A stretch of 64,000 nucleotides of DNA, from assembly GCA_003216295.1 (NCBI GenBank), contig QCJB01000005.1, positions 1 to 64,000 on the forward strand, in the 5' to 3' direction. The DNA comes from Prochlorococcus sp. AG-402-P16. Its GTDB lineage: Bacteria > Cyanobacteriota > Cyanobacteriia > PCC-6307 > Cyanobiaceae. This document shows positions 32,250 through 44,542 of this stretch, one piece after another (the first letter of the stretch is position 1; each line of letters starts with the position of its first letter). The notes under the pieces were generated by a model. The model saw only the letters and a list, made by a program, of their open reading frames with translations. It was not told the DNA's origin and did no database searches. Position numbers and translations under genes: made by a program.

Positions 32250-32764
32250 TATTTTAAAGCGCTTTCAATAAATACTTCTGAATCTAATTTATCTCTACCC
32301 TTCAAATCTGATAGTTCTATAAGAAACCCATATCCTATAAGTTTTGCACCGCATAGGCTTATCAATTTACCAGCAGTTGAGGCGGTGCCTCCTGTTGCTA
32401 ATAAGTCATCAATTACAAGTATTCTTTTATTATTACTGATTAATTCCGATTGAATCTCTAGTCTGTCCTCCCCGTATTCCAGCTTATAATTAAGACCAAT
32501 TACTTTCCCAGGCAACTTATTAGGCTTTCTAATAGAAATGAAGCCAAGTTCATATTTAAACGCTAAAGCTGATGCTGTAATAAATCCTCTTGATTCTATT
32601 CCTGCTATGTAATCTGGCTCAATTTTAATTATAAGCTTTTCTAGAGGCTCCATTAATTGCTTCCATATATCAGGCTCTTTATAGATAGGATTAATATCCT
32701 TAAAGACAATTCCTTTCTTTGGATAATCATTTATTTCAGATATATATTTTTTCAGGTTTTCCAT
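32246..32764 (-). CDS. apt: adenine phosphoribosyltransferase
   Basis: FKDINPIYKEP; AGIESRGFITASALA; ILVIDDLLATGGTASTA. Confidence 0.95.
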   Translation of the reverse strand: MENLKKYISEINDYPKKGIVFKDINPIYKEPDIWKQLMEPLEKLIIKIEPDYIAGIESRGFITASALAFKYELGFISIRKPNKLPGKVIGLNYKLEYGEDRLEIQSELISNNKRILVIDDLLATGGTASTAGKLISLCGAKLIGYGFLIELSDLKGRDKLDSEVFIESALKY

Positions 32765-32849
32765 TGTTTACTTGCTATTTGCGGTGTGCGATTTTATAAA
32801 ACCAACAATAAACCTAGCCAATCTTCAAAGTCCTGTCATTATTTAAATC

Positions 32850-33455
32850 ATGACTTCATCTAATGTAGTGCCAGCAAAGACAAAAGTGGTAAATAACTCC
32901 TTAATTCATAACAAGCCCAATGGAGGTAGCTCATTTGATAATTTATCGATTACTAATGATGCTTCCAAAAAACTTGATTTTTTGATTTTGGTTATTGAAA
33001 CTCTACAAATCAATGCCACGGACTCAATATTTATGAAGGCTAAGAATATTGGCCTTTCTGAAGTCTATTCGAGCAGAGTCCAATTTTGGAAAATTAGATG
33101 CACCAATCCTTTGAGGACATCCTACACATATTCATCTCTTTCAACTGAACAGATTGATTCACTTGTTGAACTAATATCATCAATGGCTGAAAATCTTTAT
33201 CCGATTGTAAGACAATTACTTTCTTCAAAAGAACCTGAGACACTTACAAATGAACGCTGGTTTATATTTAGCTCAAGACTTAAGTCTTTAATTAAAGAAA
33301 GAATGAATTTACAGAGAAGCTTTGTTAATTCATTATTAAATGATTCAAGTAATAGTTTTTTTAGAGAGTTGTTAGTTATTCTTTCTTTATCTTGTGGACC
33401 TGCTGGAGCTAGTCGTTTAAAATCTTCATTATTTTATCAAAATAGAGAAACGTAA
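32850..33455 (+). CDS. DUF3038-like cyanobacterial protein
   Basis: 200-aa ORF with a family-typical pattern; abuts the DUF4335-like ORF. Confidence 0.65.
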   Translation: MTSSNVVPAKTKVVNNSLIHNKPNGGSSFDNLSITNDASKKLDFLILVIETLQINATDSIFMKAKNIGLSEVYSSRVQFWKIRCTNPLRTSYTYSSLSTEQIDSLVELISSMAENLYPIVRQLLSSKEPETLTNERWFIFSSRLKSLIKERMNLQRSFVNSLLNDSSNSFFRELLVILSLSCGPAGASRLKSSLFYQNRET

Positions 33456-34057
33456 TGATTAATTTATCCTATAGATATGATCAAAACTCTTCCTCACTTG
33501 TAGTAGGAGGCATGCCTGATGTTTCTAATGGAGACTCACAACAAACTATTGGCATTTTATCGACATGGACATTGAAGATAATTGGTTCTCCTTTATTAGA
33601 GGGAAAAAAAGAGCATCTTGATAATTTAATGCTAGTCATTCTAAAATATTCAAGATCATATATTTCTGGGATACGTAGAACAATTAAATCCGCTAATAAT
33701 GTCGTCTCAATAAGTCCTCAAGGTGCAAATCATAAATTAATTCTCAACAGCACACAAAAGGATGTAAAACCCTTGGAAATCATAATTGACGATTCTGAAC
33801 TATCTGATTTGACTCGTTGTCTTGATCTATTACGATTAGATCATAGAATTAATTTAAAATGGACTTATTTAATTGATAAACCATTTAGTAAGAGATATCT
33901 ACAAATTTATTTAAATAAATCGAATAACTATACACAAATCATTTTTTCTTTTATTATTTTCATAATTAGCAGTTCATTGTTATTTTTAATTCCAGTAGAT
34001 AATAAATATGAGACCATTAATGATTATAAAAACATTCCAATTAGTACTGATAAATAA
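33455..34057 (+). CDS. DUF4335-like cyanobacterial protein
   Basis: LSYRYDQNSSSLVVGG...IGILSTWTLKIIGSPLLEGKKEHLDNLM; 1-bp overlap with upstream stop. Confidence 0.65.
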   Translation: MINLSYRYDQNSSSLVVGGMPDVSNGDSQQTIGILSTWTLKIIGSPLLEGKKEHLDNLMLVILKYSRSYISGIRRTIKSANNVVSISPQGANHKLILNSTQKDVKPLEIIIDDSELSDLTRCLDLLRLDHRINLKWTYLIDKPFSKRYLQIYLNKSNNYTQIIFSFIIFIISSSLLFLIPVDNKYETINDYKNIPISTDK

Positions 34058-34060
34058 TTT

Positions 34061-34079
34061 CGTAGTAATTAATACTACG
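34061..34079. repeat. 7-bp perfect inverted repeat cgtagta-attaa-tactacg
   Basis: Direct reading; lies immediately after the upstream stop codon. Confidence 0.6.
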
Positions 34080-34222
34080 AGAAACACATTTTTTCTATAA
34101 TTTTTTTTATTATAATAATCCTTCTTTTATTATTTAAAAGTTAAATTAATCAACTTAAATTCATAATTACTCTCATAAAAGAATTTTTAAGTATAAAATA
34201 TATTTAATATTTTGATAAAAGT

Positions 34223-34873
34223 ATGAAACTATCATCTATAGATAGGCAAAAGATTGATAATTTAGAAGATGAAATATTTTATCAGAAGCCAAGATTTGTT
34301 AATCATCTTAGCCAACCTTTTCGTGATCGTTTGACGAGTGTTTACACAGAATATTTATCTAATCATTATGTCATTCTTGATTTGATGAGTAGTTGGGTTA
34401 GTCATTTGCCCTTAAATATTCAATATAAAAAAGTTATAGGACACGGTCTCAACTCATCTGAGTTAGAAGCTAATAAAAGACTTAATTATTTTTGGATCCA
34501 GAATCTAAATAAGAGTCAAGAACTCCCTATTGAAGATTCTTCTATTGATGCTTGTCTCATTGTCGCAGGATGGCAATATCTTCAATTTCCAGAAAAAATT
34601 TCAAAAGAACTTTCAAGGATTTGTAAATTAGATTCTATTCTTATTATTTCATTTACTAATCGTGCATTCTGGTCAAAATCTCCAAATATTTGGACTTATT
34701 CTTCTGAAGCTGAGAGAATAGAGTATGTAAAAAATGTTATATCTGAGAATGGTTGGAGTGTTGAAACGATAATTAATGAAAGAACATTTGATAGTAAAGT
34801 ATTCGGTTTTTATAGCATTGAAAGTGATCCATTCTTTTCCCTAGTTGCTAGAAACAATAAGTCTAATAACTGA
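34223..34873 (+). CDS. SAM-dependent methyltransferase-like protein
   Basis: VILDLMSSWVSHLP; IGHGLNSSELEAN; LPIEDSSIDACLIVAGWQYL. Confidence 0.8.
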   Translation: MKLSSIDRQKIDNLEDEIFYQKPRFVNHLSQPFRDRLTSVYTEYLSNHYVILDLMSSWVSHLPLNIQYKKVIGHGLNSSELEANKRLNYFWIQNLNKSQELPIEDSSIDACLIVAGWQYLQFPEKISKELSRICKLDSILIISFTNRAFWSKSPNIWTYSSEAERIEYVKNVISENGWSVETIINERTFDSKVFGFYSIESDPFFSLVARNNKSNN

Positions 34874-34924
34874 ACTAGTTATTCTTTATATTACTATTTA
34901 GAATAATAAAGAATAATAATAGCT

Positions 34925-35248
34925 ATGACTTTTTCACTACTTAAATTTAGCTCTGAAGACTGTGGTACTTGTCATCGGATGAGCTTCTTTGATTCTAAGG
35001 TTTCAAACGAATTAGGTATTCAGTTTGTTAATGTAATGCTTCAGGATACTGTAATTTATAGAAAATATAGAGCAATATTGCTTAGACAATATCCAACAAA
35101 AGAAGGTATGGGCTGGCCAACATATTTGCTCGTAAATAATCCCGAAGGTGAATTCGAAATAATTGGTGAATTGAAAGGTGGAATTGCAAAAGGTGAATTC
35201 AGGGAGAGACTAGCAAAACTTATACCTGATTCTGAAAAAACTAATTAA
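34925..35248 (+). CDS. thioredoxin-fold protein with CGTC motif
   Basis: LLKFSSEDCGTCHRMSFFD ... GWPTYLLVN. Confidence 0.8.
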   Translation: MTFSLLKFSSEDCGTCHRMSFFDSKVSNELGIQFVNVMLQDTVIYRKYRAILLRQYPTKEGMGWPTYLLVNNPEGEFEIIGELKGGIAKGEFRERLAKLIPDSEKTN

Positions 35249-35423
35249 CAGGCTGCATTAAGCCACCACCACCAGAGTCTGAATCATCATCATCATTACC
35301 AGCATCAACAGTCATAAGTGTATATACACCCAACGCAATCAAACTTACTAAACCACTAAATAAGCTAAGACCGTATTGGTTTGTACTGATTTCTATGACT
35401 TCTACCAATTTTAATAAATTCAA
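35241..35423 (-). CDS. small membrane protein with Asp/Gly-rich tail, 60 aa
   Basis: One TM segment then NDDDDSDSGGGGLMQPVN. Confidence 0.65.
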   Translation of the reverse strand: MNLLKLVEVIEISTNQYGLSLFSGLVSLIALGVYTLMTVDAGNDDDDSDSGGGGLMQPVN

Positions 35424-35506
35424 ATTTTGGAGAGCTTAGCAAGTTTTTTCTTCGTATGCGTTTTGGTGATCCAATTCTTTAATTGACACTCATTCAATCT
35501 GTCCAC

Positions 35507-38500
35507 TCAACTATTTTTTTTTGATTCTAAATCAGAGCTCATAATAGTAAGCCATTCAGTCAATTGACTTAGAATTTTATCTCCATCCTGTAGACCAAGT
35601 CCTCGAATGGTAACAGATGAACATCTATCACCTTTTTTATAGATAAATCTTCCATGGAGATGATTAGGTAGACTTTTTCTAAGAAGTTTAAAGGCAGGTT
35701 CATCCATTATTGTTTCTAATTCTATATTTGGCTTAGTTAATTTAATTCTTGAAAAACCACATTTTTTAGAGATTATTTTTAGTTTCATGACCTCAATTAA
35801 GGATTCTACTGCTTTAGGTAGAGTTCCAAATCTATCTACCCAGTCACTGCATAGTTGTACTAATGAATAATTGTTTTCACATTGCGTTACTAATCTATAG
35901 GCATTTAATTTTTCTTCAGGATCTGTTATCCAATCACCGGGTATAAAAGCGGTCACAGGTAAGTCGATTTGAGTGTCATCGACGGATGGTATTTCTTGAC
36001 CTTGAATTTCAGCAATTGTTTCCTGCAATAACTCCATATATAAATCAAATCCAATAGTTTCCATTTGTCCACTTTGTTCAATACCTAAAATATTACCAAC
36101 GCCTCTAATTTCCATATCCCTCATGGCAAGTTGATAGCCACTTCCAAGATCTGTAAATTCTCTAATGGCTTTTAATCTTTGCCTGGATGAGTCATTTAAT
36201 TTCTCATTACTTGGATAAAATAACCAGGCATGGGCTTGGACTCCACTTCTACCTACTCTTCCTCTTAATTGGTAAAGCTGAGACAAGCCAAACTTATGTG
36301 AATCTTCTATTAAAATAGTATTTACTCTTGGAATATCTAATCCGCTTTCTACAATTGTCGTACAAAGCATAATGTCTGCTTCTCCAGCATTAAACGAAAG
36401 CATTGCATTCTCTAATTCACCTTCATCCATTTGTCCATGTGCAATAAGTAATTTAAGATTAGGAATCATTAACTTTAGTTTTTCTGCTACTTCTTCTATA
36501 CCTTTTACTCTTGGGACAATATAAAAGATTTGACCACCTCTATCAATCTCTTGAGATATTGCACTTCTGATTATTTCATTATCTTGTGGTGCTAAATGAG
36601 TTTTAATTGGTCTTCTTAAGGGGGGGGGTGTAGTTATTAGGCTCATTTCACGTACACCAGAAAGACTCATATATAATGTTCTAGGAATTGGAGTAGCTGA
36701 TAAAGTTAAAACGTCTACGCTCTTTTTTAGTTGTTTAATCTTTTCCTTTTGATTGACACCAAAGCGTTGCTCTTCGTCAATTACCAAAAGACCTAAATCC
36801 TTATAACTTAATTTACTATTTAGTAGTAGATGAGTACCAATAACAGCATCAATTTTTCCCTCTTTAAGTCCTTGTAGAATTTCTCTCTTTTCGTTAGTAT
36901 TTTTAAATCTATTTAATAACGATACTTTGATTGGATATGGCGAAAAACGATCAGTTAATGTTCGCCAATGTTGTTGAGATAAAACTGTAGTAGGAGCTAA
37001 AAAAGCAATTTGTTTTCCAGAAGTTATCGCTTTAAAAATTGCTCTAATAGCAACCTCTGTTTTCCCGAAACCTACATCTCCACAGACTAATCTATCCATA
37101 GGTCTTTCACTTTCCATATCAATCTTTATCTGTGATGTTGCTTTTGCCTGATCAGGAGTCAATGAATATGGAAAAGAATCCTCCAATTCTCTTTGCCATG
37201 GTCCATCAGATGGATATTTAAATCCTTTTTCTTTTGATCTTTCTGCATATAGTTTTATTAAATCTATCGCTACCTTCTTAACTGATTTCTTTGCTTTTTC
37301 TTTTATCCTATTCCAATTAGTTCCGCCAAGTTTATTAATTTTTGGTGAGTTAGAATTTGAATTTCTATATCTAACTAAACAACCAAGTTGATCTGCTGCT
37401 ACACTTAATTTTCCATCTTGATATTTTATAACTAAATAATCTCGTGACTCACCATATATATTTATTTTTTCAATTTTTTGAAAAAGTCCAATACCATGAT
37501 TTCTATGAACTACATAATCCCCGGGTTTCATTTTATTAGGATCAATCTTTCTACTTGCTGATTGCCTTCTCCTTCTAATGTATCCAGTTCTAATAATATT
37601 GGATTGACCAAAGAGTTCCTTATCGGTTATTAATACAATCTTCCATGTGGGAAGAATAAAACCTTCTATTTCACCTTCATTATCATTTTTAATTGCTACT
37701 GGCAATTTGTCATCAATAACATTTAATATTCCATTTAAATCGGTATTATTAGGGACAAATTTTGAATAACAATCGTGCTCTTCTAAAAGAGCAACGGCAC
37801 GACTAGGTTGTGCGGAAATCATCCATACTGAAAAATTATTATTTATAAAGTCTTTAATTGATAAACTAATCTTTCCATACTGATTAGGAAGCCATTTATG
37901 AATCTTGCTAGAGATATTAAATGAATTAGTACTTAATTTTGAATCGTCTAGTTCAACCAGATCAACTCCTTTATATTCATCAATTTCTTCAAAGATAGAA
38001 TTAATATGTACATGAAGATTGGGTTTATACAATAATTTGTTTTTACTTAAGGTGTCTATTATTTTTTTGTTTTCATCGTAACTTTCACTAACAATATTAA
38101 ACCATGCGTTACCGTGAGATATTGCTTGTGATCTTTCATCAATAACGATAAAAAAATTTTTATCTAAGTAATTCAATAATGAGGCAGGTCTGTCAAAAAC
38201 TACTCCAAGATATTTATTGGCAGATTTTAATGTGGCTGTGTTAACTAATACTTCATATTCATTTTCAGTTAATAAGTTACTTATATCTATGTCTTTAATT
38301 GATAATAGTCTATTAATTATTAAGGGCTCAAATCCAGTTGGTGTAATACATATATTATTAATTCTTTCTAATGATCTTTGAGAAATGGGATCGAATTCCT
38401 TTATTTTTTCTATTTGATTTCCAAATAATTCCAATCTAATAGGAAGTTCGCTGCTTACTGGAAAAATATCTAGTATGTCTCCACGTCGAGACCATGTTCC

Positions 38501-39022
38501 TTCTTGATCAATATTATTCATTTTCCTATAACCAGATTTAATTAATTCATTTGAGAGTATGCTTAGGTCAATTTCATCTCCTACTTTTAATTTAATACAA
38601 TTTGATTTAAGAAATTCTAATGGTGGAAGATGTGGTTGTAATGCTCTCTCAGTTGCTATTATTGCAATACTTTCATTATTCCTAAGTTCTAATATATCGC
38701 TAAGAACTTGTAATTGTCCCCATAAAATCTCTGATGTTATTTCTGTTGAGTCATATGGAGATACTTCACTAGTTGGATATAAACAGGTCTTGTTCCATCC
38801 ACAAGCTTTTACAAGCGGATACCATCTTGTAGCATCTTCTAATGTGGGCACAATAATTAATAAATTATTTGAAACTTTCTTGGCTAATGAGGTTGTGATT
38901 AATGCTTTTGCAGTTCTTGATGTACCTGTAAGTTTTAATCTTTCTTCTCTATTTATTCTTTCAATTAATTCATTTGTTAAAGAATGATTTTGTAATTTTT
39001 TTGCAACAGATTCTAGTGACAC
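35507..39022 (-). CDS. mfd: transcription-repair coupling factor
   Basis: 1171 aa; [51 protein letters not shown]. Confidence 0.97.
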   Translation of the reverse strand: MSLESVAKKLQNHSLTNELIERINREERLKLTGTSRTAKALITTSLAKKVSNNLLIIVPTLEDATRWYPLVKACGWNKTCLYPTSEVSPYDSTEITSEILWGQLQVLSDILELRNNESIAIIATERALQPHLPPLEFLKSNCIKLKVGDEIDLSILSNELIKSGYRKMNNIDQEGTWSRRGDILDIFPVSSELPIRLELFGNQIEKIKEFDPISQRSLERINNICITPTGFEPLIINRLLSIKDIDISNLLTENEYEVLVNTATLKSANKYLGVVFDRPASLLNYLDKNFFIVIDERSQAISHGNAWFNIVSESYDENKKIIDTLSKNKLLYKPNLHVHINSIFEEIDEYKGVDLVELDDSKLSTNSFNISSKIHKWLPNQYGKISLSIKDFINNNFSVWMISAQPSRAVALLEEHDCYSKFVPNNTDLNGILNVIDDKLPVAIKNDNEGEIEGFILPTWKIVLITDKELFGQSNIIRTGYIRRRRQSASRKIDPNKMKPGDYVVHRNHGIGLFQKIEKINIYGESRDYLVIKYQDGKLSVAADQLGCLVRYRNSNSNSPKINKLGGTNWNRIKEKAKKSVKKVAIDLIKLYAERSKEKGFKYPSDGPWQRELEDSFPYSLTPDQAKATSQIKIDMESERPMDRLVCGDVGFGKTEVAIRAIFKAITSGKQIAFLAPTTVLSQQHWRTLTDRFSPYPIKVSLLNRFKNTNEKREILQGLKEGKIDAVIGTHLLLNSKLSYKDLGLLVIDEEQRFGVNQKEKIKQLKKSVDVLTLSATPIPRTLYMSLSGVREMSLITTPPPLRRPIKTHLAPQDNEIIRSAISQEIDRGGQIFYIVPRVKGIEEVAEKLKLMIPNLKLLIAHGQMDEGELENAMLSFNAGEADIMLCTTIVESGLDIPRVNTILIEDSHKFGLSQLYQLRGRVGRSGVQAHAWLFYPSNEKLNDSSRQRLKAIREFTDLGSGYQLAMRDMEIRGVGNILGIEQSGQMETIGFDLYMELLQETIAEIQGQEIPSVDDTQIDLPVTAFIPGDWITDPEEKLNAYRLVTQCENNYSLVQLCSDWVDRFGTLPKAVESLIEVMKLKIISKKCGFSRIKLTKPNIELETIMDEPAFKLLRKSLPNHLHGRFIYKKGDRCSSVTIRGLGLQDGDKILSQLTEWLTIMSSDLESKKNS

Positions 39023-39076
39023 TACTTTTTAATCAATTAAAATTATTATTAGCATAACATTTTTTTTTGTTTATAG

Positions 39077-39754
39077 TTATTCTTCTTTGGATGTAGATTC
39101 ATTGCTTATATCTTTAAGTTTATTAACAAAAGCTATTAATTGATCTTTATTTAGTTCTTTTCTTGACGATACATTAAATTCTTTTTTTAGAAATTCTCTT
39201 CCTTTATTATGATCCCAGGATAAAAGATTTAGTATATTATCGGATTCCTTAATTATCGTGTCGATTTTCAATTTATCACCTCCCTCATCCTTAACCTTGC
39301 TTATATTTTTTAAAATATTTAAATAATTAATAATCTCACTATATTTAGTAATTTTATTTCTATTATTATAACCAAATTCTTTTTTTAGAAAATTTAATTC
39401 ATCTTCCCGCGACCATTGTAATCGATTCATTTCATAATCTATTTCAGATAGTTCCTTACTCCAGTCATTTGGAACATCATTTTCTAGATTATTTTCTAAA
39501 TTATCATTTTGCTCTATACTATTAATTGACTTGTCTTTTTCAGTTATCAGTTTTATACTCTTATTTATACTATCTACATTTGATTTCTTATAATTTATTC
39601 TTTTATATAATCTTGATATTGCATTATCCTCAGCTGATTCAGCTGTTGATCCTTCACCAAGTGCACTCCCTAATGTCCTATCATTATCCCAAGCCTCTAC
39701 AAGGACAATAGCTTTATTTTCTGATGAATGACATAGTTTAGATTCAATCCTCAT
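39077..39754 (-). CDS. conserved hypothetical protein with two internal repeats
   Basis: Start taken at MRIESKLCHSS (internal Met 34); two copies of LxW...FLKKEF...NxLKxIS. Confidence 0.65.
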   Translation of the reverse strand: MRIESKLCHSSENKAIVLVEAWDNDRTLGSALGEGSTAESAEDNAISRLYKRINYKKSNVDSINKSIKLITEKDKSINSIEQNDNLENNLENDVPNDWSKELSEIDYEMNRLQWSREDELNFLKKEFGYNNRNKITKYSEIINYLNILKNISKVKDEGGDKLKIDTIIKESDNILNLLSWDHNKGREFLKKEFNVSSRKELNKDQLIAFVNKLKDISNESTSKEE

Positions 39755-39840
39755 AATCCTTTTAATTAGTACCAAATTTGATTTCTTAGAGTTAACATAT
39801 ACCAAATAGCTTATAAAAATACTCCCTTTTCCCGAATTTA

Positions 39841-40551
39841 ATGGATTCAGCATCTCTTAGATCGTTAACTCCTTTACTTGATGGCATTGATAGGTGGGTA
39901 GAATTAGCCCCTCTTCTTCCTGTTATTGTTTCGTTGGAACTAGTTTTATCTGCTGATAATGCTGTAGCACTTGCCTCAATAACAAAAAGATTAAATAGAG
40001 TAGATCAACAGAAAAAAGCACTCAATATTGGTATATTTATTGCACTTATACTCAGGATAATAGTAATATTAACAGCGCAATTCGTTTTGGATTTTTGGCC
40101 TGTAAAGTTAATTGGTGGAATTTATTTAATATCATTGTCATTTTCCAAATTTATTTTTATTGATAATAAAGAAACTAAAGATATCAAATCAACTTCACAA
40201 GAAAAAAATAATACTAGCTTAATTAAGGTAATCTTATTACTTGCAATTACCGATTTGGCATTTTCTATTGATAGTATAACTGCCGCAGTTGCTATTAGTG
40301 ATCAATTTCTACTTGTTATTACTGGTGCCATTATTGGTGTTATCGCATTACGTTTTACTTCTGGACTTTTCATAAAATGGTTAGAACTATATGAAAATTT
40401 AGAAAAGGCAGGTTATATTGCAGTAGGGTTAATTGGAATTAAATTGATTATACAATTGATTTTCTTTAATTTTATAATTCCTGAGTATTTGTTCTTCCTT
40501 GTAATGTTATTTTTGTTTTTATGGGGTTTTTCAGTTAAGAATAATCTTTAG
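39841..40551 (+). CDS. TerC family membrane protein
   Basis: SLELVLSADNAVALASI; AITDLAFSIDSITAAVAIS. Confidence 0.9.
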   Translation: MDSASLRSLTPLLDGIDRWVELAPLLPVIVSLELVLSADNAVALASITKRLNRVDQQKKALNIGIFIALILRIIVILTAQFVLDFWPVKLIGGIYLISLSFSKFIFIDNKETKDIKSTSQEKNNTSLIKVILLLAITDLAFSIDSITAAVAISDQFLLVITGAIIGVIALRFTSGLFIKWLELYENLEKAGYIAVGLIGIKLIIQLIFFNFIIPEYLFFLVMLFLFLWGFSVKNNL

Positions 40552-40556
40552 AGATT

Positions 40557-41567
40557 TTAATCACTAACAAAATGATCATTATTAGTAATATTTGATTGAA
40601 TTGACAATGTATAACCATCTGTTAATCTCTTACCTTCTAATTTACCTTTTTTTATTTGGATAAAATCATCCTTAGCTTTGATTAAAAGGCCTATATCTTT
40701 ATTAATTAATGCAATATAACCGGGCACAATTTCTTTTCTATTAATTTCTCTTAAAATATTTTCTGTATTATTATATTCATTTTTTATGATACTAACTTCT
40801 AATATCTTTATACGCTTGCCATTAAAAATAGTGTATGCATTTGGATATAATCCCTTTATTTTATTGAATATTTTTCTACTACTTTGATTCCAATCGATTA
40901 AATAATCTTTCTTATTTATTTGCCTCGCATAGCTTGGAATACCTTTAAGATTTGATTGATCAGTTATATTTAGTTTTTTTATTCTCTCCTCCTTATTCAA
41001 AAATTGATATTCTTCAATAATTTTAAGTGATTTATTTAACAGTTGTGATGAAATCTTGCATAATTTTTCAGTAATGCTCTCAAGATTATCGTTGTCTTTT
41101 ATTTCTATTTCTTCGCTTGTTAAAACTGGGCCAGTATCTAGTCCTTCTTCCATTGCCATTATGCAAACGCCAGTTCTAGAGTCATTATTTAGAATGCTCC
41201 ACTGAATTGGCGCTGCTCCCCTCCATTTTGGTAGTAATGATGCATGGCTATTCCAGCAACCTAGATTTGGATGATCTAGTATTTCTTTAGGAAGTATTTG
41301 ACCAAAGGCTACAACTAAATAAATATCAGCTTTTAAATCTAAGAGGATATGCTTTGTGTTCTCATCCTTGCTTATTGATTCAGTTGTAAATACAGGAATA
41401 TTAAATTCTAATGCGACTTGTTTTACTGGTGAAGGGGAGAGCGTTTTACCTCTACCTCTCTTTCTATCAGGTTGTGTAACTACTGCAATAACATTATGAC
41501 CTGCCTTTATTATGTAACTTAAATTTTCTGCAGCGTATTTTGGAGTGCCCCAAAAAATTATTTTCAC
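40557..41567 (-). CDS. fmt: methionyl-tRNA formyltransferase
   Basis: [43 protein letters not shown]. Confidence 0.96.
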   Translation of the reverse strand: MKIIFWGTPKYAAENLSYIIKAGHNVIAVVTQPDRKRGRGKTLSPSPVKQVALEFNIPVFTTESISKDENTKHILLDLKADIYLVVAFGQILPKEILDHPNLGCWNSHASLLPKWRGAAPIQWSILNNDSRTGVCIMAMEEGLDTGPVLTSEEIEIKDNDNLESITEKLCKISSQLLNKSLKIIEEYQFLNKEERIKKLNITDQSNLKGIPSYARQINKKDYLIDWNQSSRKIFNKIKGLYPNAYTIFNGKRIKILEVSIIKNEYNNTENILREINRKEIVPGYIALINKDIGLLIKAKDDFIQIKKGKLEGKRLTDGYTLSIQSNITNNDHFVSD

Positions 41568-42952
41568 GCTTCACCTGTTATTGAGATATCTTCCACCCAA
41601 ACATGTGGACTTATACCTTGATGGGTAACAAATTGCTCATCTTCAATATTAACAATACTATTTAAAACTTTTAAAATATCACCAGCAATTGTTGCTGCTT
41701 CTATTGATGTTTTTATGCCATTTTCAACTAACCAACCGTCAAAAGGTAAGGAAAAAGATCCTTGACTAGCCTTTACTCCTGAATGAAGAGCTGATAATTC
41801 ATCTATTAAAATAAATTTAGTTTGTGTTGTTTTTATACTTAATGAGACATCCTTATTCAATTCACCAGAACTTTTATTAATAACTAACCAATCAGGAGAG
41901 ACAGAAACTTTGGCACCCAATCCAGCATGCCCAGTTGGTTTAACTCCAAATTTTCTGGCAGTTGCTTCAGAGTGAAGTAAGTTTTTTAAAATGCCAGACT
42001 GTATAAGGTTAATATTCTGTGTCGGAGTTCCTTCTCCATCAAAACTAAATGCTCCGATATTATCTGGATGAAGTCCCTCGTCGCTAATATTCAAACTTCT
42101 AACTGCCACTTGTGAACCAATTGAGTCTTCATTCATTAAACTTACACCGTCAAGAATTGATCTTGCATTAAACATTGAACTAAATGCACTTATTAACTGA
42201 AGAAAAGCTTCTGGTGTAAAACAAATTAAATATTTATTTGTTTCTACAGCTTTATAATTAAGATGACTAACTAATTTTTTTGATGTTTCTTTTATACATG
42301 AATCAATATCTAATTCCTTTAAGTTAGAATTTATTCTAATACCACCAGCACTCCTGGGTTTTTTGTTTTCTTCCTCACCTTTTGCATATAAATATATAGT
42401 AGATTGTGTTAGTTTCATAAATCTATTTGCACCTTCACTGTTTATATATAATCTCTCCATATAACTTTCACTCAGTCCGTTGTAAGGCACTGAATCAATT
42501 GATGGATGTGTATCTATCAACTTTTTTTCTGCTTTTTTTAGTATTTCAAGTAATTCATCAATTCCATGTTCATCGCTGATTTCAGAATTAATTTCTTTCA
42601 AAGGGGATTTAGCTAATGGAGAGAACTCAGGAGATTCCTTATCATTTCCAAATGAGCTGGCTTCGATAGCACCTCTAATTGCCTTCTTAATTCCATTATT
42701 TGTAAAGTCAGAAGTACTCGTTATTCCAACTTTATTCTGATCATTCCATACTCTTAATGTCATTGAATTACGAAGTGAACCCTTTAATTGCTTTGCATTA
42801 CCTTGTTGAACTTGTACTGAAATATCTCTACTTGATGATGCACCTATGTCCCATTTATTTATCGACTCTTCTTTGCTATATTTCAACAAAAGATTATTTA
42901 ATTTATCTGGATTTAATCCACTTGAGTTATTAAAATTAGATTCCTTAATCAT
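41564..42952 (-). CDS. pmbA: TldE/PmbA family protein
   Basis: 462-aa modulator of gyrase family; adjacent to tldD. Confidence 0.9.
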   Translation of the reverse strand: MIKESNFNNSSGLNPDKLNNLLLKYSKEESINKWDIGASSSRDISVQVQQGNAKQLKGSLRNSMTLRVWNDQNKVGITSTSDFTNNGIKKAIRGAIEASSFGNDKESPEFSPLAKSPLKEINSEISDEHGIDELLEILKKAEKKLIDTHPSIDSVPYNGLSESYMERLYINSEGANRFMKLTQSTIYLYAKGEEENKKPRSAGGIRINSNLKELDIDSCIKETSKKLVSHLNYKAVETNKYLICFTPEAFLQLISAFSSMFNARSILDGVSLMNEDSIGSQVAVRSLNISDEGLHPDNIGAFSFDGEGTPTQNINLIQSGILKNLLHSEATARKFGVKPTGHAGLGAKVSVSPDWLVINKSSGELNKDVSLSIKTTQTKFILIDELSALHSGVKASQGSFSLPFDGWLVENGIKTSIEAATIAGDILKVLNSIVNIEDEQFVTHQGISPHVWVEDISITGEA

Positions 42953-42954
42953 TT

Positions 42955-44400
42955 CTATCTACCTCCAACTGTTATTGAATCAACCTTTATGTGAGGCTGA
43001 CCAACCGTTACATTTACACTTCCACTCACAGAACCACAAAAGCCTGCAGCTAGATCTAAATCATTTGCGCACATTGATATTCTAGGTAATACTTCTTTGG
43101 CTTCTCCTATTAAAGTTGCCCCTTTAACTGGCTTATCAAGCTTTCCATTCTTGATTAAATACCCTTCCTCAACCGAAAAGTTAAATTGACCTGTTGGTCC
43201 GACACTTCCTCCACCCATTGATTTGCAATAAAGACCATTTTCAACACTATCTATTAAATTATCTGGAGAAAAAGATCCTTTTTTTATATAAGTATTTCTC
43301 ATTCTGCTCGCTGCAGCAAAAGAGAAATTTTGCCTTCTTCCACTTCCAGTTCTTGAGTGACCAGTTCTTATAGAGCCGGCTCTATCTGAAAGAAATTTTT
43401 TCAGAACACCATTCTCAATCAATAAAGTGTTTTGTGGTTCCATTCCTTCATCATCCATCGATATCGAGCCAAAGGCAAAATTTGAAAGCCCTTCATCAAC
43501 TGCACTCACAGCTGAATGTGCAATCTGCTCATTGACTTTGTCATGAAAAGGCGAAGTACCTCTTTCAATTTGTGTTGTTTCTAGTAGATGACCACATGCC
43601 TCATGAAAGATTACTCCTCCGAACTTATTGGCCAGAACTACAGGCATTTGACCAGCATCAACATATTCTGCATGAAGCATGTTTTGAGCACTTTCATTTA
43701 ATTCATTTGCACTATTTTCAATATCCCAGTGCCTCAAATCATTGGGATTGCCAGAACTTCCATATCTTCTTGCTGAAGTGGATCTCTTCTTATCTTTAAT
43801 TGCAATAACATTGATTCCAACTGTTTGGTGAAGGCGTATGTCTCTTGCAAAAACTCCGTCTGTTGCAGCAACAAGCACTTCTTGCCAATTTCTTGAATAA
43901 CTCGCTCTTCGTACTTGTAAATTTGAATTCTTTTTTGCAAGAGTTTCTGTAGCCTCAATTAATTTTATTGTTGCTTCACTAAGTTCAGGAGTATTAGTTA
44001 ACCATTGGTTTTTTAACTTGCCGAAATCCTTAAGCTCATTTAAGCCTTCAAATCTTTTTTTATTTGTAAGCCCAATCTGAAGTCCTAACATACCTAAAGC
44101 TTGACTTAAAGCGAAGAGTAACCCGCCTTCAGACAAATCATTGGTGCTTACAAAACCATCTTTCTTCCCAAGAAACACTCTTATACCCGCACCAATCCCA
44201 AAAGAGGGACTAACATTTGAAATATTGTCTTGTTCAGCAAGGAGTGAAATATTGTCAGATTTTTCGAGAAAAATTTCGACTAAGTCAGCACCAGCTGATT
44301 CACCAAGGGACAATAGTTCTTCAATTTTGGGCTTTAATGAATTGTCAAAATTATGAAATAACATATTGTCACTATGTTTTTTGAATTGTAATTCAGTCAA
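42955..44400 (-). CDS. tldD: TldD family metalloprotease
   Basis: GGVIFHEACGHLLE; intact HExxxH. Confidence 0.94.
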   Translation of the reverse strand: MTELQFKKHSDNMLFHNFDNSLKPKIEELLSLGESAGADLVEIFLEKSDNISLLAEQDNISNVSPSFGIGAGIRVFLGKKDGFVSTNDLSEGGLLFALSQALGMLGLQIGLTNKKRFEGLNELKDFGKLKNQWLTNTPELSEATIKLIEATETLAKKNSNLQVRRASYSRNWQEVLVAATDGVFARDIRLHQTVGINVIAIKDKKRSTSARRYGSSGNPNDLRHWDIENSANELNESAQNMLHAEYVDAGQMPVVLANKFGGVIFHEACGHLLETTQIERGTSPFHDKVNEQIAHSAVSAVDEGLSNFAFGSISMDDEGMEPQNTLLIENGVLKKFLSDRAGSIRTGHSRTGSGRRQNFSFAAASRMRNTYIKKGSFSPDNLIDSVENGLYCKSMGGGSVGPTGQFNFSVEEGYLIKNGKLDKPVKGATLIGEAKEVLPRISMCANDLDLAAGFCGSVSGSVNVTVGQPHIKVDSITVGGR

Positions 44401-44542
44401 TTTTGGTTTTTTTTTTTATTATGCCATTTGAAAGGCTTTACCGCGCGTTGCTATATGATTAAATTATTTTTTGTAATTCTTATATTTTAATTTTTAACAA
44501 AATTATTCATTTGAGATTATATGTATAAATATATTAATAAAT

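Noticed and set aside
38559-38987. Plus 142-aa ORF
   Set aside because: Antisense shadow of the mfd N-terminus; Ser/Cys-rich composition typical of reverse frames.
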